This document shows, one piece after another, positions 26,182 through 33,563 of a stretch of DNA of 64,000 nucleotides. The translations under genes and the position numbers were made by a program. The notes beneath the pieces are model-generated. The model was not told where the DNA came from. It ran no database searches and saw only the letters and a program-made list of their open reading frames with translations. Origin of the DNA: Palsa-513 sp050010595. Its GTDB lineage: Bacteria; Actinomycetota; Thermoleophilia; Solirubrobacterales; Solirubrobacteraceae. The stretch covers positions 40,690-104,689 of the forward strand of contig JBEKKS010000009.1 of NCBI GenBank assembly GCA_050010595.1. Direction: 5' to 3'. Position 1 is the stretch's first letter. Every line of letters starts with the position of its first letter.

Positions 26182-28576
26182 GAAGCTCGCCTCCAAGCTT
26201 GTCGGCCAGCGCCTTTGCGATCGCCGCGCGCTGGGGCTCCACCTCGGCATCGGTGAGCGTGCGGTCCGGGGCACGGAACTCGAGGTGCAGCGCGAGCGAG
26301 ACGCGGTCCGCGCCAACCTGCTCGCCGCTGAAGACGTCAAACAGCTCGACCGATTCGAGCTCGGGGCCGGCGGCGGCACGCACCGTCGCGATCACATCGC
26401 CGGCGGCTACATTCGCGTCGACGACCACCGCGAGGTCCTGGCGCAGCGCGGGCAGGCTGCCGAACTGGACGTAGTGCGTCGCTTGCGGGGCAAGCTGCGC
26501 GAGGACGTCGAAGTTCAACAACCAGACAGCGCTCTGGGGCAGCTCCCAGCTTTCGGCGACCGCGGGATGCAGCTCGCCGATCAGCCCGAGCCGCGTACCG
26601 CTCGCGTTGATCAATGCGGCGCGCCCGGGGTGCAGGAATGGGCGCTCCTCACGTTCCAGCGCGAACTCGACGCCGGCGACCGTCATAACTGCCTCGAGCA
26701 ACGCCTTGACTGCGAAGAAGTCCGAAGAGGCGGGCTCGGTCGAGCGCCAGCTCGGCCGAGAGTCGCCGACGACGAGCACGCCGATCGCGTGATGCTCATC
26801 CGCGAGGCTTGCTGCAGCCCGGTACACCGTTCCCGACTCGAAGATTCGCACCGCCCCCGCACCGCGAGCGCGATTCAGCCGGGCCCCTTCGAGTAGCGAG
26901 CTCAGCAGGGTCGGGCGCATGATCGACTGGGCAGCCGACAGCGGATTCTCGATCGTCACGACGTTGCGCATCGGGTCACCCTCCGGCAGGCGCAAGCGGT
27001 CGAGCAGCGCCGGGTCGGCAAAGCTCCAGCCGGCGATCTCGTTCAGACCGCGTGCGGCAAGCGCGTCTTCAACGTTGCGGCGCAGGTGTTGGGCGTGAGT
27101 CAGGCGACCGCTGGCGCCATTACGCGGCGGCAGCGTCGCCGGCAGACGGTCGAGCCCATCGATCCGCGCTACCTCCTCGATCAGGTCGACGGGACGCGTG
27201 ACGTCGCGCGCGCGAAAGTGCGGTGGCGTGACCGTGAGCGTGTCCTCATCGCCACTGACCGCAAACTCGAGCGCCTCTAGGATCTCGCGGCAGCGCGCGG
27301 GCGTGATGTCGCTGCCAAGCAGCGCGCTCACTTGGGCGGGGCGCAGCTCGATCGCCCCGGGCGCGGGCCCCGGGCCGCCGACGTCGATCGTGCCGGGCAA
27401 GACCCGGGCGCCACAGAGCTCGAGCAGCAGCCCTGTCGCGACGGCCATCGCCTCGTCCGTCTGGCCGGGCGAGAGGCCCTTCTCGAAGCGCGCAGATGCC
27501 TCGCTGCGAAGTCCCAGGCGCAGCGCGCTGCGCTGGATGTTCGCGCCGTCCCAGTTTGCCGCCTCGAGCAGCACGCGCGTCGTCGCTGCGCTGACCTCGG
27601 AGCGCGCGCCGCCCATGATCGCGGCGATTGAGGTCGGGCCGTCCGCGTCCTCGATCAAGACCATGTCCGTGTCGAGCTCGCGCGTTTGGCCATCCAGCGT
27701 CTCGATCGACTCACCGGCGCGGGCGCGCCGGATCGTCAGCCGGCTGCCCGCGACCTGATCGAGATCGAACGCGTGGAGCGGCTGCCCGGTGAGCAGCATC
27801 ACGTAGTTGGTGATGTCGACGACATTTGCGATCGGGCGCATCCCGGCGGCGAGCAGACGCGCCCTGAGCCAGATCGGCGATGGGCCGATCACCACGTCCT
27901 CGAAGACGCGCGCAGTGAAGCGTGGACAGAGATCCGGGCAGTCGACCGTCACCTGCACTCCGGCCGGGTCGCCGTCGCCACTACCTGGATCCTCAGCCCA
28001 GGGCGGGGGCGCCAGCGGTGCCCCAGACGCCGCGTGTGCTTCGCGCGCGACTCCGTAGATGCTCAGGCAGTCCGGCCGGTTTGGCGTGATCTCGAACTCG
28101 ATCACGTCGTCGCCGAGTGGGAGCACCTGACCGAGCGGCGTGCCGGGCGCGAGGCCCTCCGGCAGGACCATGATCCCGTCGTGATCCTGGCCGAGAGCCA
28201 GCTCGTCCTCGGCGAGGATCATGCCGTTGCTGAGGATCCCGCGAAGCTTCGCCGCGCCGAGCGTGCGCCCGTCCGGCAGCTGCGCGCCGGGGCGCGCCAC
28301 CGCGACCGTCTGGCCGGCGGCGACGTTCGGGGCGCCGCAGACGATCGTCGACGCTTCGGCTTCTCCTAGATCGACCGTGCAGAGCTTCAGCCGATCGGCG
28401 TTCGGGTGCTGCTCGGCGCTCAACACGCGCCCGACGACATAGTGGTCCGGACTCGGCGGGCCCCAGCGAAATACACGCTCGGTCTTGGTTCCGGTCGCAG
28501 TGAGCCGTTCCGACAGCTGCTCGGTGTCGAGCGCAGGGTCGCAGTACTCGCGCAGCCAGCTGACCGGGACGAGCAT
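26174..28576 (-). CDS. pheT: Phenylalanyl-tRNA synthetase beta subunit
   Basis: From ATG 28576 (MLVPVSWLREYCD) it has 800 aa, normal for PheT. The domains run in order: an EMAP-like tRNA-binding domain (GRVLSAEQHPNADRLKLCTV), B3/B4 editing domain (CPDLCPRFTARVF, NVVDITNYVMLLTGQPLHAFD), B5, catalytic-like core, and a C-terminal ferredoxin-fold anticodon-binding domain ending KALADKLGGELRA. The start lies 1 bp after the pheS stop (TGAGATG), so translation is coupled. Confidence 0.97.
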   Translation of the reverse strand: MLVPVSWLREYCDPALDTEQLSERLTATGTKTERVFRWGPPSPDHYVVGRVLSAEQHPNADRLKLCTVDLGEAEASTIVCGAPNVAAGQTVAVARPGAQLPDGRTLGAAKLRGILSNGMILAEDELALGQDHDGIMVLPEGLAPGTPLGQVLPLGDDVIEFEITPNRPDCLSIYGVAREAHAASGAPLAPPPWAEDPGSGDGDPAGVQVTVDCPDLCPRFTARVFEDVVIGPSPIWLRARLLAAGMRPIANVVDITNYVMLLTGQPLHAFDLDQVAGSRLTIRRARAGESIETLDGQTRELDTDMVLIEDADGPTSIAAIMGGARSEVSAATTRVLLEAANWDGANIQRSALRLGLRSEASARFEKGLSPGQTDEAMAVATGLLLELCGARVLPGTIDVGGPGPAPGAIELRPAQVSALLGSDITPARCREILEALEFAVSGDEDTLTVTPPHFRARDVTRPVDLIEEVARIDGLDRLPATLPPRNGASGRLTHAQHLRRNVEDALAARGLNEIAGWSFADPALLDRLRLPEGDPMRNVVTIENPLSAAQSIMRPTLLSSLLEGARLNRARGAGAVRIFESGTVYRAAASLADEHHAIGVLVVGDSRPSWRSTEPASSDFFAVKALLEAVMTVAGVEFALEREERPFLHPGRAALINASGTRLGLIGELHPAVAESWELPQSAVWLLNFDVLAQLAPQATHYVQFGSLPALRQDLAVVVDANVAAGDVIATVRAAAGPELESVELFDVFSGEQVGADRVSLALHLEFRAPDRTLTDAEVEPQRAAIAKALADKLGGELRA

Positions 28577-28577
28577 C

Positions 28578-29624
28578 TCAGCGCGCTCCGAACTGATGCA
28601 GGAAACGCAGGTCGCCATCGAAGTACAAGCGCAGGTCGGGCACGCCGTGGCGGAGCATCGCGATCCGCTCGATTCCCATCCCGAATGCGAAGCCCGTGAC
28701 CTTGTCGGGGTCATAGCCGTAGTCGCGCACGTAGGCGAAGACGTTCGGATCGACCATCCCCGCCCCGAGCACCTCGAGCCAGCCCGAGCCCTTGCAAAGC
28801 GGGCAGCGCGAGCCATCCGGCATGTAGCCCCCAGCGCAGTTGAAGCACGAGACGTCAACCTCTACCGAAGGCTCGGTGAACGGGAAGAAGTGCGGGCGCA
28901 GGAGCACATCGCGCTCCGGTCCAAAGATCGCGCGGGCAAAGGCGAGCAGCGTGCCCTTCAGATCGGCGAGCGTGACGCCCTCGTCGACCGCGAGCCCCTC
29001 GATCTGGTGAAACTGCGGCGTGTGCGTCGCGTCGTTGTCGGGGCGGTAGACACGTCCTGGAGCGATCACGTACAGCGGCGGCGGTGCCGACATCATCGCG
29101 CGCACCTGCACCGGCGAGGTGTGGACACGCAAGACGGTCTCGTCGTCGATGTAGAACGTGTCGGTTCGCGCGCGCGAGGGATGCGTCAGATCGGTGTTGA
29201 GCGCGTCGAAGTTGTACTCGACGCGCTCAACCTCCGGACCCTCCGCGATACGGAAGCCGAGGCCGAGGAACACGTCCTCGATGTCGCGCCGGGTCTGCGT
29301 GATCAGGTGCAAGTGACCGACAGGCAGGGGCGGTGCGCCGGGCAGCGTCACGTCAATGGCGTCGGAGATCTCGCCTTTGGCGAGATCGTCCTCCTTGGCT
29401 TTGAGTGCGGTCTCGATTTGTTGTCGCGCTTTGTTACCTGCGGCCCCGACCGCGGCGCGTTCGCTGGGCTCGAGCTGGGCGATGCCGCGCAGCAGGAGTG
29501 GCAGATCTGCCTTGCGGCCGAGGTACTCGATTCGCAGCCCCTCGAGCGCTGCGGCGTCTGGCGCCGTGGCGATAGCGGTGAGCGCTTGCGCTTCGAGCTG
29601 CGCGATCCGGTCGAGGGTGCTCAT
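28578..29624 (-). CDS. pheS: Phenylalanyl-tRNA synthetase alpha subunit
   Basis: The catalytic subunit, 348 aa. The N-terminal coiled coil precedes the class II motifs: HPSRARTDTFYIDD, then THTPQFHQIEGLAVDEGVTL and ERDVLLRPHFFPFTEPSVEV. Motif 3 is in FAFGMGIERIAMLRHGVPDL. A CNCAGGYMPDGSRCPLC-like zinc patch (Cys at FNCAGG and CPLCKG) is as in other bacterial PheS. It overlaps the methyltransferase gene upstream by ATGA and is coupled to pheT downstream. Confidence 0.97.
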   Translation of the reverse strand: MSTLDRIAQLEAQALTAIATAPDAAALEGLRIEYLGRKADLPLLLRGIAQLEPSERAAVGAAGNKARQQIETALKAKEDDLAKGEISDAIDVTLPGAPPLPVGHLHLITQTRRDIEDVFLGLGFRIAEGPEVERVEYNFDALNTDLTHPSRARTDTFYIDDETVLRVHTSPVQVRAMMSAPPPLYVIAPGRVYRPDNDATHTPQFHQIEGLAVDEGVTLADLKGTLLAFARAIFGPERDVLLRPHFFPFTEPSVEVDVSCFNCAGGYMPDGSRCPLCKGSGWLEVLGAGMVDPNVFAYVRDYGYDPDKVTGFAFGMGIERIAMLRHGVPDLRLYFDGDLRFLHQFGAR

Positions 29625-30331
29625 GGCGCGGCCATCCTAGTTGCCTCGTAGAGCGCGACGGTCGCGGCCATCGCGGCGTTGAGCGAGTCGCCCGCAGCCT
29701 GTGGGATCGCGTGGACGCGCGTAGCGCGCGCGAGAACATCCGCCGGCAGGCCGTCGCGCTCGGCGCCAACGAGCAGGGTTCCGTCGCGGATTGGCCCTCG
29801 CAGCGGTGGATGCGCACCGGGCGCGAGCGCGATTACATCTGCCGGCAGGTCATCGAGGCGTTCGAAGCGCGCGACTGGGACCTCGAAGATTGCGCCCATC
29901 GAGGCGCGCACGGCGCGCACCCCGTAAGGATCGGCAGAACCCGGTCCGATCCCGACGCAAGCCGCACCAAACGCGTGTGCCGCGCGAATCACGGTCCCGA
30001 CGTTGCCGGGGTCACCGACACCCCAGAGCGCTACGGCCAGCGGACCGACGATCGCGCCCCAATGCTGCGGGTAGACACCGATCACCCGTGCACCGGAGCC
30101 AAGCGTCGAAACCTTGCTCAGCAAGGTCGGCTCGACCTCGACCCAGCCCGTCCGGCCTTGCGCGAGGCCGGGTGCGCAGACGACGAAGGACGGGGTCCAG
30201 CCGACCGCCTCTGCCGTGGTGACGAGGTCCTCGCCCTCGGCGACGAAGCGGGCGCTCTCGGCCCGAGGGCTGGCGCCCGAAAGCTTGCGGATCTCCTTGA
30301 GATGTTGGTTTGCTGGCGATGTGATGGTCAT
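29621..30331 (-). CDS. TrmH/SpoU family RNA 2'-O-methyltransferase
   Basis: A SPOUT methyltransferase of 236 aa. The N-terminal substrate-binding part starts ITSPANQHLKEIRKLS, and the knotted catalytic domain shows motif 1 (GVGDPGNVGTVIRAAHAFGA), motif 2 (LLVGAERDGLPADVL) and motif 3 (IPQAAGDSLNAAMAATVALYE). Typical targets are 23S rRNA positions, but RlmB-like and TsnR-like roles cannot be separated here. It lies between the rplT terminator and pheS, overlapping pheS by 4 bases. This gene commonly sits in this position. Confidence 0.92.
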   Translation of the reverse strand: MTITSPANQHLKEIRKLSGASPRAESARFVAEGEDLVTTAEAVGWTPSFVVCAPGLAQGRTGWVEVEPTLLSKVSTLGSGARVIGVYPQHWGAIVGPLAVALWGVGDPGNVGTVIRAAHAFGAACVGIGPGSADPYGVRAVRASMGAIFEVPVARFERLDDLPADVIALAPGAHPPLRGPIRDGTLLVGAERDGLPADVLARATRVHAIPQAAGDSLNAAMAATVALYEATRMAAP

Positions 30332-30339
30332 AAGTGCAT

Positions 30340-30365
30340 AAAAAAGGGCGCCTATTTCGGCGCCC
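30340..30365 (-). terminator. Intrinsic terminator after rplT
   Basis: On the minus strand, GGGCGCC (30365-30359) pairs with GGCGCCC (30352-30346) over a 6-base loop and is followed by six T (30345-30340). It lies between rplT and the methyltransferase gene, which then needs read-through or its own promoter. Confidence 0.9.
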
Positions 30366-30390
30366 GGAGGTTTCTGCTGTCAGCTCGCCG

Positions 30391-30750
30391 TCAGGCAGCC
30401 GACGCCTCGCGGGCGGACTCCACGAATCGGCGGAAGGTCTCAGGGTCACGCACGGCGATGTCGGCGAGCACCTTGCGGTCAAGCTCGATCCCTGCCAGCT
30501 GCAGGCCGTGGATCAGCTGCGAGTAGGAGGTGCCGTTCTCGCGTGCAGCCGCATTTATGCGCGTGATCCACAGGCGACGAAAGTCACGCTTGCGGTTGCG
30601 CCGATCGCGGTAGGCGTAGGAGTCCGCCTTCATCAGCGCTTCCTTGGCGCGCTTGTAGTTCGAGTGCGCCTCGCCGCGGAAGCCCTTCGTCAACTCGAGC
30701 GTCGCGCGACGCTTCTTCTTCGCGTGGATCGAACGCTTGACGCGGGTCAT
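30391..30750 (-). CDS. rplT: 50S ribosomal protein L20
   Basis: A large-subunit assembly protein that binds 23S rRNA. The 119-aa sequence has the basic start RVKRSIHAKKKRRATL and the conserved RRNRKRDFRRLWITRINAA and SQLIHGLQLAGIELDRKVL segments. It overlaps rpmI by 4 bases. In other bacteria L20 represses its own operon; no matching mRNA structure was sought successfully here. Confidence 0.98.
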   Translation of the reverse strand: MTRVKRSIHAKKKRRATLELTKGFRGEAHSNYKRAKEALMKADSYAYRDRRNRKRDFRRLWITRINAAARENGTSYSQLIHGLQLAGIELDRKVLADIAVRDPETFRRFVESAREASAA

Positions 30751-30950
30751 CGGCCGTTGCCTCCGAGGAGCTTCTTGACCCGCGGCGCGTCATGGTCGGA
30801 GATCTCCGCCGGGCGCCCGAGTGCGCGCTTGTGCTTCGCCGACTTCTTCTCAAGGATGTGGCTCGTGAACGCGTGATGACCGCGGACCTTGCCGGTCCCG
30901 GTCAGCTTGAAGCGCTTCTTCGCGCCGGAATGACTCTTCATCTTCGGCAT
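30747..30950 (-). CDS. rpmI: 50S ribosomal protein L35
   Basis: The 67-aa L35 protein, started at ATG 30950 (MPKMKSHSGAKKRFK); the longer frame to 30995 adds 15 non-family residues. The body has GKVRGHHAFTSHILEKKSAK and the basic tail. It is separated from infC, its usual upstream partner, by two other genes. Confidence 0.97.
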   Translation of the reverse strand: MPKMKSHSGAKKRFKLTGTGKVRGHHAFTSHILEKKSAKHKRALGRPAEISDHDAPRVKKLLGGNGR

Positions 30951-31016
30951 TGGAGCAGAGGAGTATGGCAGACCGCGCGCCGGCGACCGCGGCAATCATC
31001 GGTCGCGGCGCTGCGG

Positions 31017-31526
31017 CTAGCCCGCCTTCTTGACCGCATCGATCGCGGCGATGAGGTCCTTGCGCAGCTCGCTGATCCCACCCTCGATCTTCATGTCGAG
31101 CTTGTTGAGGATCGTCTCGACATCCTCGAAGGTCTTTGCGGCGCGCACGTCGGCGGCCTCGGACTGGACGTTCTGTCCGACCATGATCGCGGGCAGCAGG
31201 ACCAGCTGCAGGAAGGTCTGCGCGATCCAGGCAATCAGCGCGATCGTCGAAGCGCGCGTCAGGACCGACGGCAGGGCATTGGCGGGGAGAATGTTCGCGT
31301 CGGTCAAGACCGCCGGGAGGCTGAGCAGCGCCAGCACGCAGAAGATCCAGGTGCAGGTCATCGTGCCGACCTTCTCGGTGATCCAGATCGCCGCCTTCTT
31401 GTTGAACCGCTGGTAGGGCGTAGCGTCCGGTAGGTGGTCCTTGGTCCGGGCGTGGACCGCGTGACCGTGCTTGGTGAAACCGTGCTGCGGCGCATGATGC
31501 GCGCTCGCGTCTACGTGAGTACTCAT
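31017..31526 (-). CDS. Two-helix membrane protein, DUF1003-like
   Basis: ATG 31526 follows a GGGGAGGA ribosome site, which decides it over 31592. The 169-aa protein has a His-rich N-terminus (about nine His in the first 30 residues), two membrane helices (about residues 58-78 and 92-115) and a helical C-terminal tail (TFEDVETILNKLDMKIEG). The IMVGQN segment after helix 2 resembles the SQNR motif of DUF1003, but family membership is tentative. It lies between the collagen-like gene and rpmI. Confidence 0.75.
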   Translation of the reverse strand: MSTHVDASAHHAPQHGFTKHGHAVHARTKDHLPDATPYQRFNKKAAIWITEKVGTMTCTWIFCVLALLSLPAVLTDANILPANALPSVLTRASTIALIAWIAQTFLQLVLLPAIMVGQNVQSEAADVRAAKTFEDVETILNKLDMKIEGGISELRKDLIAAIDAVKKAG

Positions 31527-31618
31527 CCGTCCTCCCCTACCGTGGCCGATGAAGTCGGTGCGACGCCGCGATTCTGACGTGCCGACGCGCAATCTGCCGG
31601 CTCACGTGCGCCGTGGGA

Positions 31619-32401
31619 CTACGGGAATGACCCGGAGAAACAGATGTAGTAGTCGGCGCCATAACCGCCGTCGGCGCTACGCGGGGCGAGACCTGTGAGG
31701 TTGGGCAGCGCGAAGTTCGACGTGCCGTTGCCGCCGTAGTCCGTGCCGATCACCTGGTAGAGATCGTCGTAGCTCGAGATCGCCAGCACGGCACCGTTGG
31801 CCGGAAGCCACTCGTCTGGGTATATAGCGGCGGCGCTCAGCATTACCTCGCCGATCGTGCAGGTGCTCGTCGCAGACCCGCTGTCGCTGGGCAGGCCGTC
31901 GCCGAAGTCGCTCAGCGGCGTGAAGAGGTCATTGGTCTGGGTTTGGGTGTAGTACTCGCTCGCATTGATCGTGCCGGTGGCTCCGGTCGCGCCGGTTGCG
32001 CCACTCGCGCCACTCGCGCCCGTCGCTCCCGTGTGGCCGGTCGCGCCGCTCGCCCCCGTCGCACCGCTCGCGCCCGTGCCGCCAGCCGCTCCGGGGCTAC
32101 CGGCTGCGCCAGGCGCGCCCTGCGGCCCAGGCGTTCCGGCGATGGAGGAGAGCGTCGACGGTCCGACCGGGCCGGTCGGACCTGTCGCGCCATGCGTGTT
32201 GAGCACGATGGTTTGCTCGCCGTGTCCGCAGTGACCGTCGGTCGCTGCATACAGGCTGCCTCCGTGGTGCGATGCGCAGATCGTTACGGTGCCCGGCGAG
32301 CTCGACACCTGTGCGTCTGCCGCGTAGGCACCCCCACCGAGCGCCACAAATAGCGCCACATAGCTGACGAGCGTCGCGTGTGATGGCCGCTTGAGTCGCA
32401 T
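31619..32401 (-). CDS. Exported collagen-like protein with phage tail-collar-like C-terminus
   Basis: Read from ATG 32401 (MRLKRPSHATLVSYVALF), giving 260 aa. The signal segment ALFVALGGGAYAADA is of a type common in Thermoleophilia. About 25 Gly-X-Y triplets follow (GPQGAPGAAGSPGAAGGTGA and repeated GATGASGATG). The C-terminal 90 residues resemble a tail-collar domain: GEVMLSAAAIYPDEWLPANG, then YGGNGTSNFALPNLTGLAP. Such proteins may form surface fibres. It splits infC from rpmI on the same strand. Confidence 0.82.
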   Translation of the reverse strand: MRLKRPSHATLVSYVALFVALGGGAYAADAQVSSSPGTVTICASHHGGSLYAATDGHCGHGEQTIVLNTHGATGPTGPVGPSTLSSIAGTPGPQGAPGAAGSPGAAGGTGASGATGASGATGHTGATGASGASGATGATGATGTINASEYYTQTQTNDLFTPLSDFGDGLPSDSGSATSTCTIGEVMLSAAAIYPDEWLPANGAVLAISSYDDLYQVIGTDYGGNGTSNFALPNLTGLAPRSADGGYGADYYICFSGSFP

Positions 32402-32456
32402 CCTGCCCCCACGCGAGACGGCGAGCTGCCTCCCGCGCGTGGCGCGCACACTACCA

Positions 32457-32479
32457 CGCGCGATCGGAGCAATCGCGCG
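32457..32479 (-). terminator. Hairpin after infC
   Basis: A perfect 8-bp stem, CGCGCGAT (32457-32464) with ATCGCGCG (32472-32479), and a 7-base loop follow infC directly. It adjoins a 14-bp palindrome GACTCTTAAGAGTC (32479-32492) that contains the infC stop codon. No T-run is present, so it may be a weak terminator or a processing site before the collagen-like gene. Confidence 0.45.
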
Positions 32480-32483
32480 ACTC

Positions 32484-33446
32484 TTAAGAGTCTGACTTCG
32501 GCTTCGGCTTCGCGGCGGGCTTCGGCTTGGCAGCCGCAGCCTTTGGCGTGGCCGTCTTCGGCTTTGCGGGCGCCTTGGGCTTTGCGGCCGCCTTGGGCTT
32601 CGCAGCGGCCTTCACCGGCACCGGGGTGTCGGCTGCGGGTGCTTGCTCCACGGCCGCTTCGGCTTGCGCCGGCGCCCCTGCCAGTGCAGCTGCAACTGGC
32701 TCGGCCTCTGCTGCCGGCGCCTCTGTCGCCGCCACCGCAACGGGCTCCGGCTCTGAGGCCGGCTCCTCTGTAACCGCAACGGGCGCTGCGCCGTTCTCGC
32801 TCGGAGCCTCAACGATCACGCCAGGATCGAGCGCGCTGGCCAGAGCCGGGTCGATCGCAACCCCGTTCTCGCTGCCCTTGTCGAACTGGCCGGCGAGAAC
32901 CGCCTTCGACGGGCCGAGCATCATCGTCATGTTGCGTCCGTCGTGCAGCGGGCGTTGCTCGACGACGCCGTACTCGGCGAGCTCCTCTGCGAGGCGGTCG
33001 AGGATCTGCACGCCCCGCTCCGGGTGTGTCACCTCACGCCCGCGGAACATGATCGTGACCTTGACCTTGTCCTTGTGGCGCAGGAAGCGCTCGACGTGAC
33101 CCTTTTTGGTGTCGTAGTCGTGCTGCGCGATCTTCGGGCGGAACTTGATCTCGCGGATCGTGATCTGCTGCTGGTGCTTGCGCGCCTGCTTCTGCTTCTG
33201 TGCCTGCTCGTACTTGTATTTCGAGTAGTCGAGGACGCGGACCACCGGCGGCCTCGCTTCCGGGGCGACCTCGACCAGGTCGAGGTCGCGCTCCTGCGCG
33301 TAGCCCAGGGCGTCGTCGATCTTCAAGACGCCTTGCTGTTCCCCGTTCTCGTCGATCAGACGAACCTCGGGCACGCGAATGCGCTCGTTGATACGCGTCG
33401 TGTCCCGCTCAGGCGGGCGCCGGTCGAACCTACGCGGAACCGGCAC
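32484..33446 (-). CDS. infC: Translation initiation factor IF-3 with long C-terminal extension
   Basis: IF-3 prevents subunit joining and checks start-codon pairing. Residues about 15-186 are a complete IF-3: TTRINERIRVPEVRLIDENG, then KIAQHDYDTKKGHVERFL and the C-terminal EQRPLHDGRNMTMMLGPSK. The protein is 320 aa against the usual 170-200. The extra 130 residues are an Ala/Pro/Glu/Val-rich stretch followed by a Lys-Pro-Ala repeat tail (AAKPKAAAKPKAPAKPK). The start is GTG 33446. A promoter lies 20-50 bp upstream. Confidence 0.95.
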   Translation of the reverse strand: MPVPRRFDRRPPERDTTRINERIRVPEVRLIDENGEQQGVLKIDDALGYAQERDLDLVEVAPEARPPVVRVLDYSKYKYEQAQKQKQARKHQQQITIREIKFRPKIAQHDYDTKKGHVERFLRHKDKVKVTIMFRGREVTHPERGVQILDRLAEELAEYGVVEQRPLHDGRNMTMMLGPSKAVLAGQFDKGSENGVAIDPALASALDPGVIVEAPSENGAAPVAVTEEPASEPEPVAVAATEAPAAEAEPVAAALAGAPAQAEAAVEQAPAADTPVPVKAAAKPKAAAKPKAPAKPKTATPKAAAAKPKPAAKPKPKSDS

Positions 33447-33467
33447 TAGTGCGTGCGCGTGCGCGTC

Positions 33468-33495
33468 AAGCTATATGCAGGCGCGACGGTGTCAA
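33468..33495 (-). promoter_or_regulatory. Probable promoter for infC
   Basis: On the minus strand a perfect TTGACA (33495-33490) is followed after 16 bases by TAGCTT (33473-33468); an overlapping TATAGC gives a 14-base spacer. It lies in the 117-bp thrS-infC gap, with the GTG of infC about 20 bases beyond. infC and the ribosomal-protein genes may therefore be transcribed apart from thrS. Confidence 0.5.
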
Positions 33496-33563
33496 TGTGG
33501 CAGCGTCCAACTGTTCGAGCATAGCAAGGCGCCCGGCCGCTGCCCAGTGCCGGCAACGACCTT

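Noticed and set aside
31965..32210. Short tandem DNA repeats resembling a CRISPR or satellite
   Set aside because: The period is 9 or 3 bases and follows the Gly-X-Y codons of the collagen-like gene; no spacers or cas genes exist in the window.
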